This document shows, one piece after another, positions 28,847 through 37,067 of a DNA stretch of 64,000 nt (its first letter is position 1; the number at the start of each line of letters is the position of its first letter). Position numbers and translations under genes: made by a program. The notes under the pieces were generated by a model. That model worked only from the letters and a program-made list of their open reading frames with translations. It searched no databases and was not told the DNA's origin. Source of the DNA: Marinomonas colpomeniae (lineage in GTDB: Bacteria > Pseudomonadota > Gammaproteobacteria > Pseudomonadales > Marinomonadaceae); the NCBI RefSeq assembly GCF_014803385.1, contig NZ_JACYFC010000001.1, forward strand, positions 888,136 through 952,135, written 5' to 3'.

Positions 28847-30070
28847 GTGGATAACGTATCAAATAATTCGAAATATGACATCGCTGTTATAGGTGCTGGT
28901 ATTGTTGGTTTATCAACGGCTTGGCAGTTACTTCAACGTTATCCTGAATACAAAATTGTATTGATTGAAAAAGAAGTCGAAGTTGGTTTACACCAAACTG
29001 GTCATAACTCAGGCGTGATACACGCAGGTGTATATTATGCGCCGGGTAGCCTTAAAGCGGATTTTTGTCAAAGAGGGGCTGCTGCAACCAAAGCTTTTTG
29101 TCGAGAGCACGATATTGATTTTGACGAATGCGGTAAGTTGTTGGTGGCAACAAACGCCACAGAACATGAACGTATGAATGCGTTGTTTGAACGTTGCCAA
29201 GAAAATAAGTTAGAAGTAAACAAACTAGATCAAGCTCAACTAAAGGAAAGAGAGCCGAATGTAAAAGGTCTCGCTGCTTTATTTGTTCCTTCCACAGGTA
29301 TTGTTAACTACCGTAAAATTTGTCAAAAGCTAGCAGAAATTTTTGTTCAAAAGGGTGGTGAAATTCGTCTTAATAGCCAGGTGAAAAAACTTACAGAAAG
29401 CCATGAACAAGTAATTATTACGCTAAACCATGATGTGATTAGTTCCTCTTATTTGGTTAGTTGTAGTGGATTGATGGCAGATAGGTTAACTAAAATGCTA
29501 GATATTCCGACAGATTTTCAAATTATTCCTTTTAGAGGCGAATATTACCAATTGCCAGCCAAGCACAACCAGATAGTTAACCATCTTATTTATCCTATTC
29601 CTGATCCAGAGTTACCTTTTTTAGGGGTACATTTAACACGCATGATTGACGGTTCTGTAACTGTGGGTCCAAATGCAGTTCAGGGTTGGAAGCGTGAAGG
29701 TTACGATCGAATTAACATTAGTCCACGAGACATATTTGAAATGGTGCGCTTTTCAGGTTTTTGGAAGTTACTTAAAAATCATTGGCGAACAGGGTTGATA
29801 GAAACCAAAAACTCTTGGTATAAACCAGGTTATCTGGCTCAAGTCAGAAAGTATTGTGATCAAATTAATTTGGGTGATTTACAGGATTACCCAGCTGGAA
29901 TTCGAGCGCAAGCCGTTCTAAGTGATGGAAGCTTAGTCCATGATTTCTTGTTTGCTCAAAGTCCTCGTACCTTGCATGTATGTAATGCTCCATCACCTGC
30001 AGCTACTAGTGCCTTTCCTATTGGTGAGCATATTGTGCAAAAGTTAGAGCGACAAATAGCATCGAAATAG
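28847..30070 (+). CDS. lhgO: L-2-hydroxyglutarate oxidase
   Basis: This 407-residue FAD-dependent oxidoreductase of the DAO family has N-terminal AVIGAGIVGLSTAWQLL and GHNSGVIHAGVYYAPGS, both typical of LhgO/L2HGDH. The C-terminal CNAPSPAATSAFPIGEHI is also characteristic. The enzyme converts L-2-hydroxyglutarate to 2-oxoglutarate, feeding electrons to the quinone pool, and is membrane-associated in E. coli. Placement next to the 2-oxoglutarate dehydrogenase genes makes metabolic sense. The start is a GTG after GAAAGGAA. No glutarate hydroxylase (csiD) is nearby, unlike E. coli. Confidence 0.9.
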   Translation: MDNVSNNSKYDIAVIGAGIVGLSTAWQLLQRYPEYKIVLIEKEVEVGLHQTGHNSGVIHAGVYYAPGSLKADFCQRGAAATKAFCREHDIDFDECGKLLVATNATEHERMNALFERCQENKLEVNKLDQAQLKEREPNVKGLAALFVPSTGIVNYRKICQKLAEIFVQKGGEIRLNSQVKKLTESHEQVIITLNHDVISSSYLVSCSGLMADRLTKMLDIPTDFQIIPFRGEYYQLPAKHNQIVNHLIYPIPDPELPFLGVHLTRMIDGSVTVGPNAVQGWKREGYDRINISPRDIFEMVRFSGFWKLLKNHWRTGLIETKNSWYKPGYLAQVRKYCDQINLGDLQDYPAGIRAQAVLSDGSLVHDFLFAQSPRTLHVCNAPSPAATSAFPIGEHIVQKLERQIASK

Positions 30071-30096
30071 TGTGTGAGATGGCTACTTGAAAAGAA

Positions 30097-30125
30097 AAAA
30101 GGAGTCTAAGAAAGGCTCCTTTTCG
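30097..30125 (+). terminator. Terminator after lhgO
   Basis: AAAAGGAGTC (30097-30106) pairs with GGCTCCTTTT (30114-30123) around a 7-base loop, including one G-T pair. It starts 26 bases after the lhgO stop. Confidence 0.75.
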
Positions 30126-30566
30126 GTTACTACTGACAAATTTAAAACAGTGATAGCTCAACAGATGGATATTCAATTGCATAAAGACGTTTATACAAAA
30201 TAGCTTAGTACACAATTAATGTTATCTCAGCAAAGGGTGCAAACAGCAATGCATTTATCTACGGATAATATTTCTTATACTCTGCGTTAAATACTATTTA
30301 CCTTTCAAAAGTTTTAATGTCTTTAGTTAGAACGAAAATCAAAATATATTATTTTAATAAGTTCTATCTGATAACATACAAATGTGTATTTTTTGCGACT
30401 TAGTTAATCTCTCTAGGTAACCTCTTAGCCATTTCTGTATAATAATATTATTGCTAATAAGTACCGATATTGTATTTTTAGCTTAAATTTAAATTCAAGT
30501 ATAAAAAATGAAAGTATTTACCGTTAAATATGTCAATATCAACCACATTTAATAAATGGAATAATT
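30124..30566 (+). promoter_or_regulatory. Upstream region of the ManA-like gene
   Basis: This AT-rich stretch has no credible gene. A good -10 hexamer TATAAT lies at 30438-30443, with only a poor -35 match upstream. A short palindrome AGGTAACCT is at about 30414-30422. I found no TGGTNNACCA element of the kind seen at 36847, so control by the UxuR-like regulator is not supported here by sequence. Confidence 0.4.
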
Positions 30567-31649
30567 ATGAATTATAAAAATAAACTTGTTCGTTTTACTC
30601 CAAATCGTGTATGGCGTACCTACACAGGTGGCAAAATTCTAGATCAGATGGAGCAAAAATCCATACCTGAAGACACACACTTTCCTGAAGATTGGATTGG
30701 TTCAACAACGCAAGCTGTTAACCCAGATAGGGAGCATATCTTTGAAGGTGTCTCTCATGCCACTGTCGGTGAAGAGTCGATTCGTTTTGACGAGTTGATT
30801 GCTGCCGACCCTAGCTATTTTCTAGGGGAGGAACATACAAAATCATTCAATTTAAATCCTATGTTGTTGGTTAAATTTTTAGACTCTTCTGTTCGTTTAC
30901 ATTTCCAAGCACATCCTACCGCTGAGTTTGCTCGTGAACACCTCAATAGTAATCACGGTAAAGCAGAAGGTTACTACATTCTTGATGTTCGTGAAGGTAC
31001 GGATCCTTACGTTTATGTTGGCTTTCAATACCCGCCGTCACGTGCGGATTTTAAGAAGATGATTGAAGATCAAGATATTAATGCAATGGAAGCTTGTTTT
31101 GAAAAAGTACCAGTCAAACCTGGGGATTGTTTGTACATTCCGGGTGGTTCACCTCATGCCATTGGTGAAGGCATTTTGATGGTTGAAATCATGGAGCCTT
31201 CTGACTGGGCTGTGCGTTTTGAATTTTCAAAAGGAGGTTACACTATGCCAGAAGAGGCTCGATTCATGAAACGAGATCTTGAGTTCTGTATGGATGTGTT
31301 TGATTTCACTCAATTATCTGTTGAACAAGCAATCGATAAATTTTATCAATACCCAAAAATTGAACGCCACTATTCAGATAGCTCTTTCCAAGAAAGGTTG
31401 ATTAATGAAAATGTCACAGATAAATTCCGTGTGAAAAAATCGACCATTACTGGAACTGTGGAAAAAGCTGAGAAAGACTTCTACATTGGCATCGTGGTTA
31501 CTGGCGAATGCAGTATTAAGATAGGCGAAGAAACTACACAGCTGAAAAAGCTTGATCGATTTTTTTGCCCAGCAGGCGTTGATGCTGTAACTATCTGTGC
31601 TGAGTCTGGCGTAGAAATACTTGAATGTTATCCACCTGCAGTTAAATAA
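30567..31649 (+). CDS. Class I mannose-6-phosphate isomerase-like cupin enzyme
   Basis: This 360-residue protein has the type I phosphomannose isomerase pattern. LHFQAHPTAEFAREH supplies the Gln and His metal ligands, and PGDCLYIPGGSPHAIGEG plus VEIMEPSDWAVRF mark the cupin core. A second cupin half follows (about 280-360). It is shorter than E. coli ManA (391). It starts a two-gene unit with a dehydrogenase and faces a hexuronate TRAP/uxu locus, so the real substrate may be a sugar or uronate other than mannose 6-phosphate. The specificity is inferred only from context. Confidence 0.7.
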   Translation: MNYKNKLVRFTPNRVWRTYTGGKILDQMEQKSIPEDTHFPEDWIGSTTQAVNPDREHIFEGVSHATVGEESIRFDELIAADPSYFLGEEHTKSFNLNPMLLVKFLDSSVRLHFQAHPTAEFAREHLNSNHGKAEGYYILDVREGTDPYVYVGFQYPPSRADFKKMIEDQDINAMEACFEKVPVKPGDCLYIPGGSPHAIGEGILMVEIMEPSDWAVRFEFSKGGYTMPEEARFMKRDLEFCMDVFDFTQLSVEQAIDKFYQYPKIERHYSDSSFQERLINENVTDKFRVKKSTITGTVEKAEKDFYIGIVVTGECSIKIGEETTQLKKLDRFFCPAGVDAVTICAESGVEILECYPPAVK

Positions 31650-31705
31650 AATAATCCCTAGAGAGGCTTTGTCTCTATAACAACATTATTTATTGAGAGG
31701 ACAGA

Positions 31706-32593
31706 ATGACAAAATTAAAAATTGGATTTATTGGTCTTGGTTTAATGGGTGCAGCTATGGTTGAGCGTCTGCAATCTAAAGGGTACTCGTTAACTGTGAT
31801 GGGAAATGTATCCCGCCCAAGAATTGATGCCGCTGTTGCTGCTGGTGCAGTAGAAGCATCAACAGCACGTGCTGTGGCGGAAGTCAGTGATATCGTCATG
31901 TTATGCATGGATACATCTGCTTCGGTAGAAGGTCGTATGCGTGGTTCAGATGGTGTGATCAGCGGGCTGAAGCCAGGAACTGTTGTGATTGATTTTGGTA
32001 CATCTTTACCAGCGTCAACTATTGCATTAGGTGAAGAGGTTGCGGCAGCAGGCTGCGCTTATCTTGACGGACCTTTAGGTAGAACTCCAGCGCATGCGGT
32101 TGATGGTCTACTTAATATTATGTGTTCTGGCGATGAAGACGCCTTTGAAAAAATCCGACCAGTACTGGAAGATTTAGGTGAAAACGTTTTCCATCTAGGT
32201 AAATTAGGCTCAGGTAATACCATTAAACTAATCAACAACTTCTTTGGTATGACGACTGCAAGTGCAATGGCTGAAGCTTTTGCTATGGCAGACCAAGCTG
32301 GGGTATCCCGTGAAAGCTTATATGACGTAATGTCTGCTGGGCCTTTACGTTCAGCTATGATGGACTTTGTTAAAGCTTATGGCGTGGATGGCGATGCCAG
32401 TAAGCTTGGTTTCTCTATTCGTAACGCTTCAAAAGATGTTGGTTACTATCGTCAAATGTCGACAGATTTGGGCGCAAAATCAATCATGTCAACCAGCACG
32501 AGTGAAGCCTTTACGACAGCGGTAGATCAAGGTCGTGGTGATAGCATGGTTTCAGAAATGGTTGATTTTTTCTCTGAGAATCTAACAAAATAA
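31706..32593 (+). CDS. NAD(P)-dependent beta-hydroxyacid dehydrogenase (HIBADH family)
   Basis: This 295-residue enzyme has an N-terminal Rossmann fold (IGFIGLGLMGAAMVERL) and a C-terminal helical domain with catalytic lysine in GSGNTIKLINNFFG. The substrate loop reads DGPLGRTPAHAVDG; most 3-hydroxyisobutyrate and tartronate-semialdehyde reductases have SGG at the position of GRT. A GRT at this place is found in sulfolactaldehyde reductase YihU, so a different small aldehyde or hydroxyacid is likely. It follows the ManA-like gene by 56 bases, with GAGAGGACAG as ribosome site. Confidence 0.75.
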   Translation: MTKLKIGFIGLGLMGAAMVERLQSKGYSLTVMGNVSRPRIDAAVAAGAVEASTARAVAEVSDIVMLCMDTSASVEGRMRGSDGVISGLKPGTVVIDFGTSLPASTIALGEEVAAAGCAYLDGPLGRTPAHAVDGLLNIMCSGDEDAFEKIRPVLEDLGENVFHLGKLGSGNTIKLINNFFGMTTASAMAEAFAMADQAGVSRESLYDVMSAGPLRSAMMDFVKAYGVDGDASKLGFSIRNASKDVGYYRQMSTDLGAKSIMSTSTSEAFTTAVDQGRGDSMVSEMVDFFSENLTK

Positions 32594-32648
32594 AAACTTT
32601 ATAAATATCCTAGTTCTTTAAATTAGAAGTAGGGTTATTTAGAATATT

Positions 32649-32686
32649 AAAAAGGGAGCTATGTATTATCATAAGCTCCCTTTTTT
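32649..32686. terminator. Terminator after the beta-hydroxyacid dehydrogenase gene
   Basis: AAAAAGGGAGCT (32649-32660) pairs with AGCTCCCTTTTT (32674-32685), with an inner ATG/CAT stem. The A-run and T-run make it usable in both directions between two convergent units. Confidence 0.88.
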
Positions 32687-32710
32687 ATAGTTATTTTATT
32701 TGATATTAAA

Positions 32711-32752
32711 AAGGGCGAATGTTTTTTATAAATCTTCGCCCTTAAGTTTTTT
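32711..32752. terminator. Second terminator between convergent units, before dctM
   Basis: AAGGGCGAA (32711-32719) pairs with TTCGCCCTT (32735-32743), with A-rich sequence on the left and AAGTTTTTTA on the right. It probably ends the minus-strand TRAP operon, whose last stop is at 32754, and backs up the terminator at 32649. Confidence 0.75.
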
Positions 32753-32753
32753 A

Positions 32754-34064
32754 TTAATTAAATGAATTAGGCATTAATGTTTTTGGTAACCATAAAGATA
32801 TCTCTGGAAAGATAATAACTAATAGCAAAATAAATAGCATAGGTAAAAGAATAATAATTACTTGCTTTAGTACGCTAATAACATTCATTCCACCAATCGA
32901 GGCTGATATAAGAAGACAGAGCCCATAGGGGGGGGTCACCAGTCCAAATGCTAAAGAGATTATTCCTATCATTGCAAACACAATAGGAGAGATATCAGCT
33001 TGAATAGCGACAGGTAATAATACAGTACCTAAGATAATGATCGTTGGTATCGCATCAATGAACAAGCCGAAGAACAAGAATAGGAATGCAATAACAAGTG
33101 CTGTACCAAAACCACCTAACTGCATATCTGTCATAAAGCCAATGATTAAGCGTGGCACATTATAATAAGCCAGTAACCAACCGAATACAGATGCAGTACC
33201 AATCGCAAATAACGAGATTGATGCAAAGCGACCAGTATCATAAAGAATCGTTCCTACTTCTCGTGGTGTTACTGTTCTGTAAACAACCATTCCCAAGAAC
33301 AAGGAATAACCAGCAGCAATGATTGCACTTTCTGTGGGCGTTACAATACCGGCAACGATACCGAAGATAACAAACACAGGTGTTAACATCGCAAGTGCTG
33401 CACCTTTAAAGGCTTGGAAAGTTGATGCTAGAGTTGGTTTCATCGCAATTGGGTAGTTGTACACTTTAGCAAAACCATAAACGGTCGCCATCAAAGCACA
33501 ACCAATCATTATTCCTGGTATAGCACCCGCTAAGAAGAGAGCACCTACCGAAATCTGCATTACGCCGCCCCAGACAATCATCAAGATGCTAGGTGGGATA
33601 ATAACCCCCATAACGGATGAACAAGCAGTGATTGCGATTGCAAAGCGTCGGTCATAGCCTTCTTTGATCATGGCTGGGATTAGGATCTTACCGCAACCTG
33701 CGGCATCGGCAGTAGATGAACCAGATATACCTGCAAACAACATAGATACAGCGACGTTTACATGTCCTAAGCCACCTGGCATCCAGCCTGTAAGTACTCT
33801 GGCTAGATCTATTAATTTATCCGTTATTTTTCCGGAGTTCATTAAGTTAGCTGCTAATAGAAAGAATGGAACAGCTAAAAGAATGAATGAATTATACGAC
33901 TGAAACATACGGTCGATAATGATAAATGGGTTTAGTCGAACTTCGAGGGCCACTACAGGAATAGTGGCAAGACCTAATGCAAATGCAACAGGAACACGAG
34001 CAATAACCAAAAGAAGAAAACCGCCTACTAATAAAGCGCAGGCCAATCCGGTAGTAAGTATCAT
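32754..34064 (-). CDS. TRAP transporter large permease (TRAP system 1)
   Basis: This 436-residue DctM-family membrane protein has 11-12 hydrophobic segments. Typical stretches are AVPFFLLAANLMNSGKITDKLI, GISGSSTADAAGCGKILIPAM and VIIPPSILMIVWGGV. It forms the sodium-coupled channel of a tripartite importer with DctQ and DctP upstream. It overlaps dctQ by four bases. Given the uxu genes and UxuR-like regulator alongside, the substrate is probably a hexuronate; this is inference from context. Confidence 0.92.
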   Translation of the reverse strand: MILTTGLACALLVGGFLLLVIARVPVAFALGLATIPVVALEVRLNPFIIIDRMFQSYNSFILLAVPFFLLAANLMNSGKITDKLIDLARVLTGWMPGGLGHVNVAVSMLFAGISGSSTADAAGCGKILIPAMIKEGYDRRFAIAITACSSVMGVIIPPSILMIVWGGVMQISVGALFLAGAIPGIMIGCALMATVYGFAKVYNYPIAMKPTLASTFQAFKGAALAMLTPVFVIFGIVAGIVTPTESAIIAAGYSLFLGMVVYRTVTPREVGTILYDTGRFASISLFAIGTASVFGWLLAYYNVPRLIIGFMTDMQLGGFGTALVIAFLFLFFGLFIDAIPTIIILGTVLLPVAIQADISPIVFAMIGIISLAFGLVTPPYGLCLLISASIGGMNVISVLKQVIIILLPMLFILLLVIIFPEISLWLPKTLMPNSFN

Positions 34065-34558
34065 GAGGCAACCTTTTTAGCAGTAGATCGATATTGTTCA
34101 AACGCTTCGAATAGACGGTATAGAGAGAAGACGCACCATAGCAGTCCAGCGAGCGGAACCGTAATATGAATAATTAGCTGGTTTGCATTCATCATTACTG
34201 AGTGTTGAATATAGCCAAATTTTGCGTAGTCAATGCCGTACCAAGCGAATAATACGCCGAAAAGTCCGACTAAAATAAGTACAATTGCTTTTTGAATAAA
34301 CAAAACCAGCGGGTTGGAGCTATCAGGAATCACTTGAACATCAAAATGCATACCGTCCCATACAGCAATCACCGAACCTATCATAACAACCCAAATGAAA
34401 ATGAATGTAGCTAACTCTTCGGTCCAAAGATAGACAGGGATAACTCCAGTGTAGCGTGCAATAACTTGCATCGCGACAGGGATAATTAACGCTCCGACCA
34501 ATATCGCTAGCAGTACCCGTAATACGGTACACAGCGATTCCAAACTGCGTTTAATCAT
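34061..34558 (-). CDS. TRAP transporter small permease (TRAP system 1)
   Basis: This 165-residue DctQ-family protein has four hydrophobic helices and the family stretch LWTEELATFIFIWVVMIGS. It couples the large permease to the binding protein. It starts about 100 bases downstream of dctP, separated by a hairpin, and overlaps dctM by four bases. Confidence 0.9.
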   Translation of the reverse strand: MIKRSLESLCTVLRVLLAILVGALIIPVAMQVIARYTGVIPVYLWTEELATFIFIWVVMIGSVIAVWDGMHFDVQVIPDSSNPLVLFIQKAIVLILVGLFGVLFAWYGIDYAKFGYIQHSVMMNANQLIIHITVPLAGLLWCVFSLYRLFEAFEQYRSTAKKVAS

Positions 34559-34600
34559 AAAAAAACCTTTTAAAGATAGAATGCATTTATCGAAAACAAA

Positions 34601-34634
34601 TATCCCCGTGATCTACATTTAGCTCACGGGGATA
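34601..34634 (-). terminator. Hairpin between dctP and dctQ of TRAP system 1
   Basis: TATCCCCGTGA (34601-34611) and its complement (34624-34634) form an 11-bp stem with a 12-base loop. Read on the minus strand it is followed by TTTGTTTTCG. It starts 22 bases after the dctP stop, so it should reduce transcription into the permease genes while protecting the dctP message. Confidence 0.75.
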
Positions 34635-34656
34635 TCAACGGTAGTAATGCGACTTG

Positions 34657-35655
34657 TTACTTGGTACGGATAGCTTCAAGTAATTCTGTTGCACCAATGC
34701 TTGCTGCAAACTTATCTTGAACAGGCTTAACCATAACTAAAAGTTGTTCGCGGTTAGCGAAATCAGATACTTTAACCTGACCAGCGTCGGCCATTTGTTT
34801 AAGCTTGATTGCATCTTCACGAGACTCAAGTTCACGACCAAATGCACCAGCTTCTTTACCTGCTTTCATGATCGCAGCTTGAAGATCCGCTGGTAGTTTA
34901 CGGAAGCTTTTACCACTGAATACGATTGGACGTACAGTGATTGTGTGAGCTGTTTTTGTAACGTATGGCGCTACTTCATAGAACTTTAAGTTCTGAATAC
35001 TAGCTGCTTCGTTTTCAAGACCACCAACAACACCAGCTTGAATGGCGTTATATACTTCGTTATAAGCGATAGCTGAAGGTGCAGCACCAATTGCATCGAA
35101 CACTTGTGCTTGAATAGGCGCGCCCATTACTCGCATTTTGTGACCAGACAATTCTTGTAGGTTACTGATTTTTTTGTTGGAAATAAGGTTACGTGTACCA
35201 CCACCAGCATAACCAACAATAACGATGTCAGCTTTGTCTGATAATTCTTTTTCAAGTGGAGAAAGAATGTTACTAGATAGTACAGTGTTCCAGTGATCTA
35301 AATCACGGAACAAGAAAGGCATATCCATTAATGGGATAGAAGGGGCGAAACGAGCCATATTAGAAGGTGCTAGAATTGTATAATCAATTGCTATACCTTG
35401 GTTTAGGTAAGTAACGTAATCTTTTTCAACACCAAGTTCGCCGTTTAAGCGTAAATCGAACTCAACATCGCCTTTGTAATATTGATTAGTTAGTTCGCCG
35501 AACTTAACCATTGTTTTAGTGAATGTGTGATTGCCATCAAACATACTTGCGCCACGTAGAGTTGTTGCGCTTGCAGGTGATGCTAATGCTGCGAATGCTG
35601 CACCAATTAATGTAGCTTTAACAATTTTTTTTAGGTTTTTATCAAGAGTCATCAT
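34657..35655 (-). CDS. TRAP transporter substrate-binding protein DctP (TRAP system 1)
   Basis: This 332-residue periplasmic solute receptor has a signal peptide (about residues 1-30, ending at SPASA). The DctP fold has MPFLFRDLDHWNTVL and GYAGGGTRNLISNKK; the arginine in TRNL normally clamps the substrate carboxylate. Family members of this kind take up uronates, sugar acids or C4-dicarboxylates. Location between dctQM and the UxuR-like gene favours hexuronate. An AAGGAT site precedes two possible ATGs (35655 and 35652). Confidence 0.9.
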   Translation of the reverse strand: MMTLDKNLKKIVKATLIGAAFAALASPASATTLRGASMFDGNHTFTKTMVKFGELTNQYYKGDVEFDLRLNGELGVEKDYVTYLNQGIAIDYTILAPSNMARFAPSIPLMDMPFLFRDLDHWNTVLSSNILSPLEKELSDKADIVIVGYAGGGTRNLISNKKISNLQELSGHKMRVMGAPIQAQVFDAIGAAPSAIAYNEVYNAIQAGVVGGLENEAASIQNLKFYEVAPYVTKTAHTITVRPIVFSGKSFRKLPADLQAAIMKAGKEAGAFGRELESREDAIKLKQMADAGQVKVSDFANREQLLVMVKPVQDKFAASIGATELLEAIRTK

Positions 35656-35934
35656 TTTTTTATCCTTATTATATGATCCAGTTTTAAAGTGTCTATTTGT
35701 AATGCAATAGTACTTAAACAGGTGGTTGAACTATATTTAAAAAAAATCCTTATGTCTAGATGTAGTTTTGTAACTTTTTTTACATTCACTAACTAATTGT
35801 TTTAAAAGGTTTTAATTTGTTTTTTTATGAGCGATATAAAAATTTTAAGTAAGTTTAGTATTTAAATCATCACGACCTATTAATTAAGCTGTGTTCTTTT
35901 TTAAGTATAGACTGTGATTTTATATGTGTGTTTT

Positions 35935-36702
35935 TCAAATCTGTACAGGGTTAGAGCTAAATAAATAGCCATCAAAACTTGGGTCTTGATGCTCCGACAA
36001 CATAAGTAGGGTGTCTTTTACATTCTCTAAATGTCGCCACATTGCCAAACGAGCTGCATCCGGTTTTTTTTGTTGGATGGCTGACAATATTTTTTCATGA
36101 TCAATTAACCATTTTTTCCTATAAGCTTGATCTGTAATATGTGAGTGGAGTTGTTTCCACATAGGACTATTCTCACGTCGCTCCCATAGATCTTTAACTA
36201 AGTCTACCAGAACACTATTCTGAGTTGCTTCTGCGATAGCGAAGTGGAAGAGTTTATCTCCAGCATGCTTATGATCAAGTACATCAATGTTTTGTTTCTC
36301 AAGTTCTAAAGCATCACGCATTTTTACAATGTCTTTTTTAGTCGCTTGTGTTGCGGCAAATTCTGCCACATGGCTTTCAAGAAGTTGTCGTGCTTGCATC
36401 ATCTCAAATGGCCCTGCGTCGTCCGTATCTAATGAAGACTCAAGCTTATTATCAGAAGTGTCTTCTGACGGTTGTTTAATTAAATAGATACCACTGCCTT
36501 TACGTATCTCAACCAACTCCATCAGTTCTAACATAATTAATGCTTCGCGAACGACTGCTCGACTCACACCGAGTCGCTCAGCAATGTCGCGCTCGGGTGG
36601 TAGTCTATCTCCAACGGCAAAGCGACTCTGTCTAAGTTCTTCATACAATGTGAGTCCAATTTCTTGGTATAGACGTTTAGGTTTGGTTAGTGTGCTTATC
36701 AT
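35935..36702 (-). CDS. GntR-family (FadR/FCD type) regulator, ExuR/UxuR-like
   Basis: This 255-residue repressor has a winged helix (residues 10-75) starting RLYQEIGLTLYEELRQSRF and containing VSRAVVREALIMLELMELVE, very close in wording to E. coli ExuR/UxuR. The FCD ligand-binding domain covers about 95-235, with metal-type histidines in FHFAIAEATQNSVL. Those regulators respond to fructuronate or glucuronate. The gene sits between a TRAP transporter and uxuBA. Palindromes with the ExuR/UxuR-like core lie 145-175 bases upstream of its start, in the gap to uxuB. Confidence 0.85.
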   Translation of the reverse strand: MISTLTKPKRLYQEIGLTLYEELRQSRFAVGDRLPPERDIAERLGVSRAVVREALIMLELMELVEIRKGSGIYLIKQPSEDTSDNKLESSLDTDDAGPFEMMQARQLLESHVAEFAATQATKKDIVKMRDALELEKQNIDVLDHKHAGDKLFHFAIAEATQNSVLVDLVKDLWERRENSPMWKQLHSHITDQAYRKKWLIDHEKILSAIQQKKPDAARLAMWRHLENVKDTLLMLSEHQDPSFDGYLFSSNPVQI

Positions 36703-37067
36703 TTATTTTAATTCGCTTAAGGCAGTAAATGATCTTCAATCGTAATCATTATGTAGCTCGCTTTTAACCAGCCTGATTGATTGTGATCTAGGTTTATTTG
36801 TGAGATCTAAAAAAGCTCTACTGCAAGAGTATAAATATAAGATTATTTGGTCAACCAATTTATTGTATTGGTTGACCTAAAAAAAACTTTGATTCAGTAT
36901 ATGCATCTTTAGAGTACCTTTAATGATTTATAAAGCGATTCTTAAATAAGAAGAAACCTCATTATTACTGAGATGTCTGTCTTATGGCGGCAGAGCTGAA
37001 ATACAGTATTTAAAGAGCCAGACCTGCATGGTCGTAGAATGGTGTATAACAAAACTAAGGAACCATC
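36703..37067. promoter_or_regulatory. Divergent control region between the UxuR-like gene and uxuB
   Basis: This 365-base AT-rich gap has no gene and contains the operator pair at 36847-36877. A 7-bp stem CATTATG-like element near 36746 is weak. A hairpin with AGAAACCTC on one side and no T-run lies near 36950. The uxuB ribosome site AAGGAACC is just before 37068. Confidence 0.55.
36847..36877. promoter_or_regulatory. Tandem GntR-type operators (UxuR-like)
   Basis: The first box, TTGGTCAACCAA at 36847-36858, has the form TGGT-NN-ACCA. The second, ATTGGTTGACC at 36867-36877, has the same core in the other orientation. Together they form an 11-bp inverted repeat (36849-36859 with 36867-36877) with a 7-base spacer. 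The E. coli ExuR/UxuR consensus has the core TTGGT-NN-ACCAA, so this is very probably the binding site of the regulator at 35935. Confidence 0.75.
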
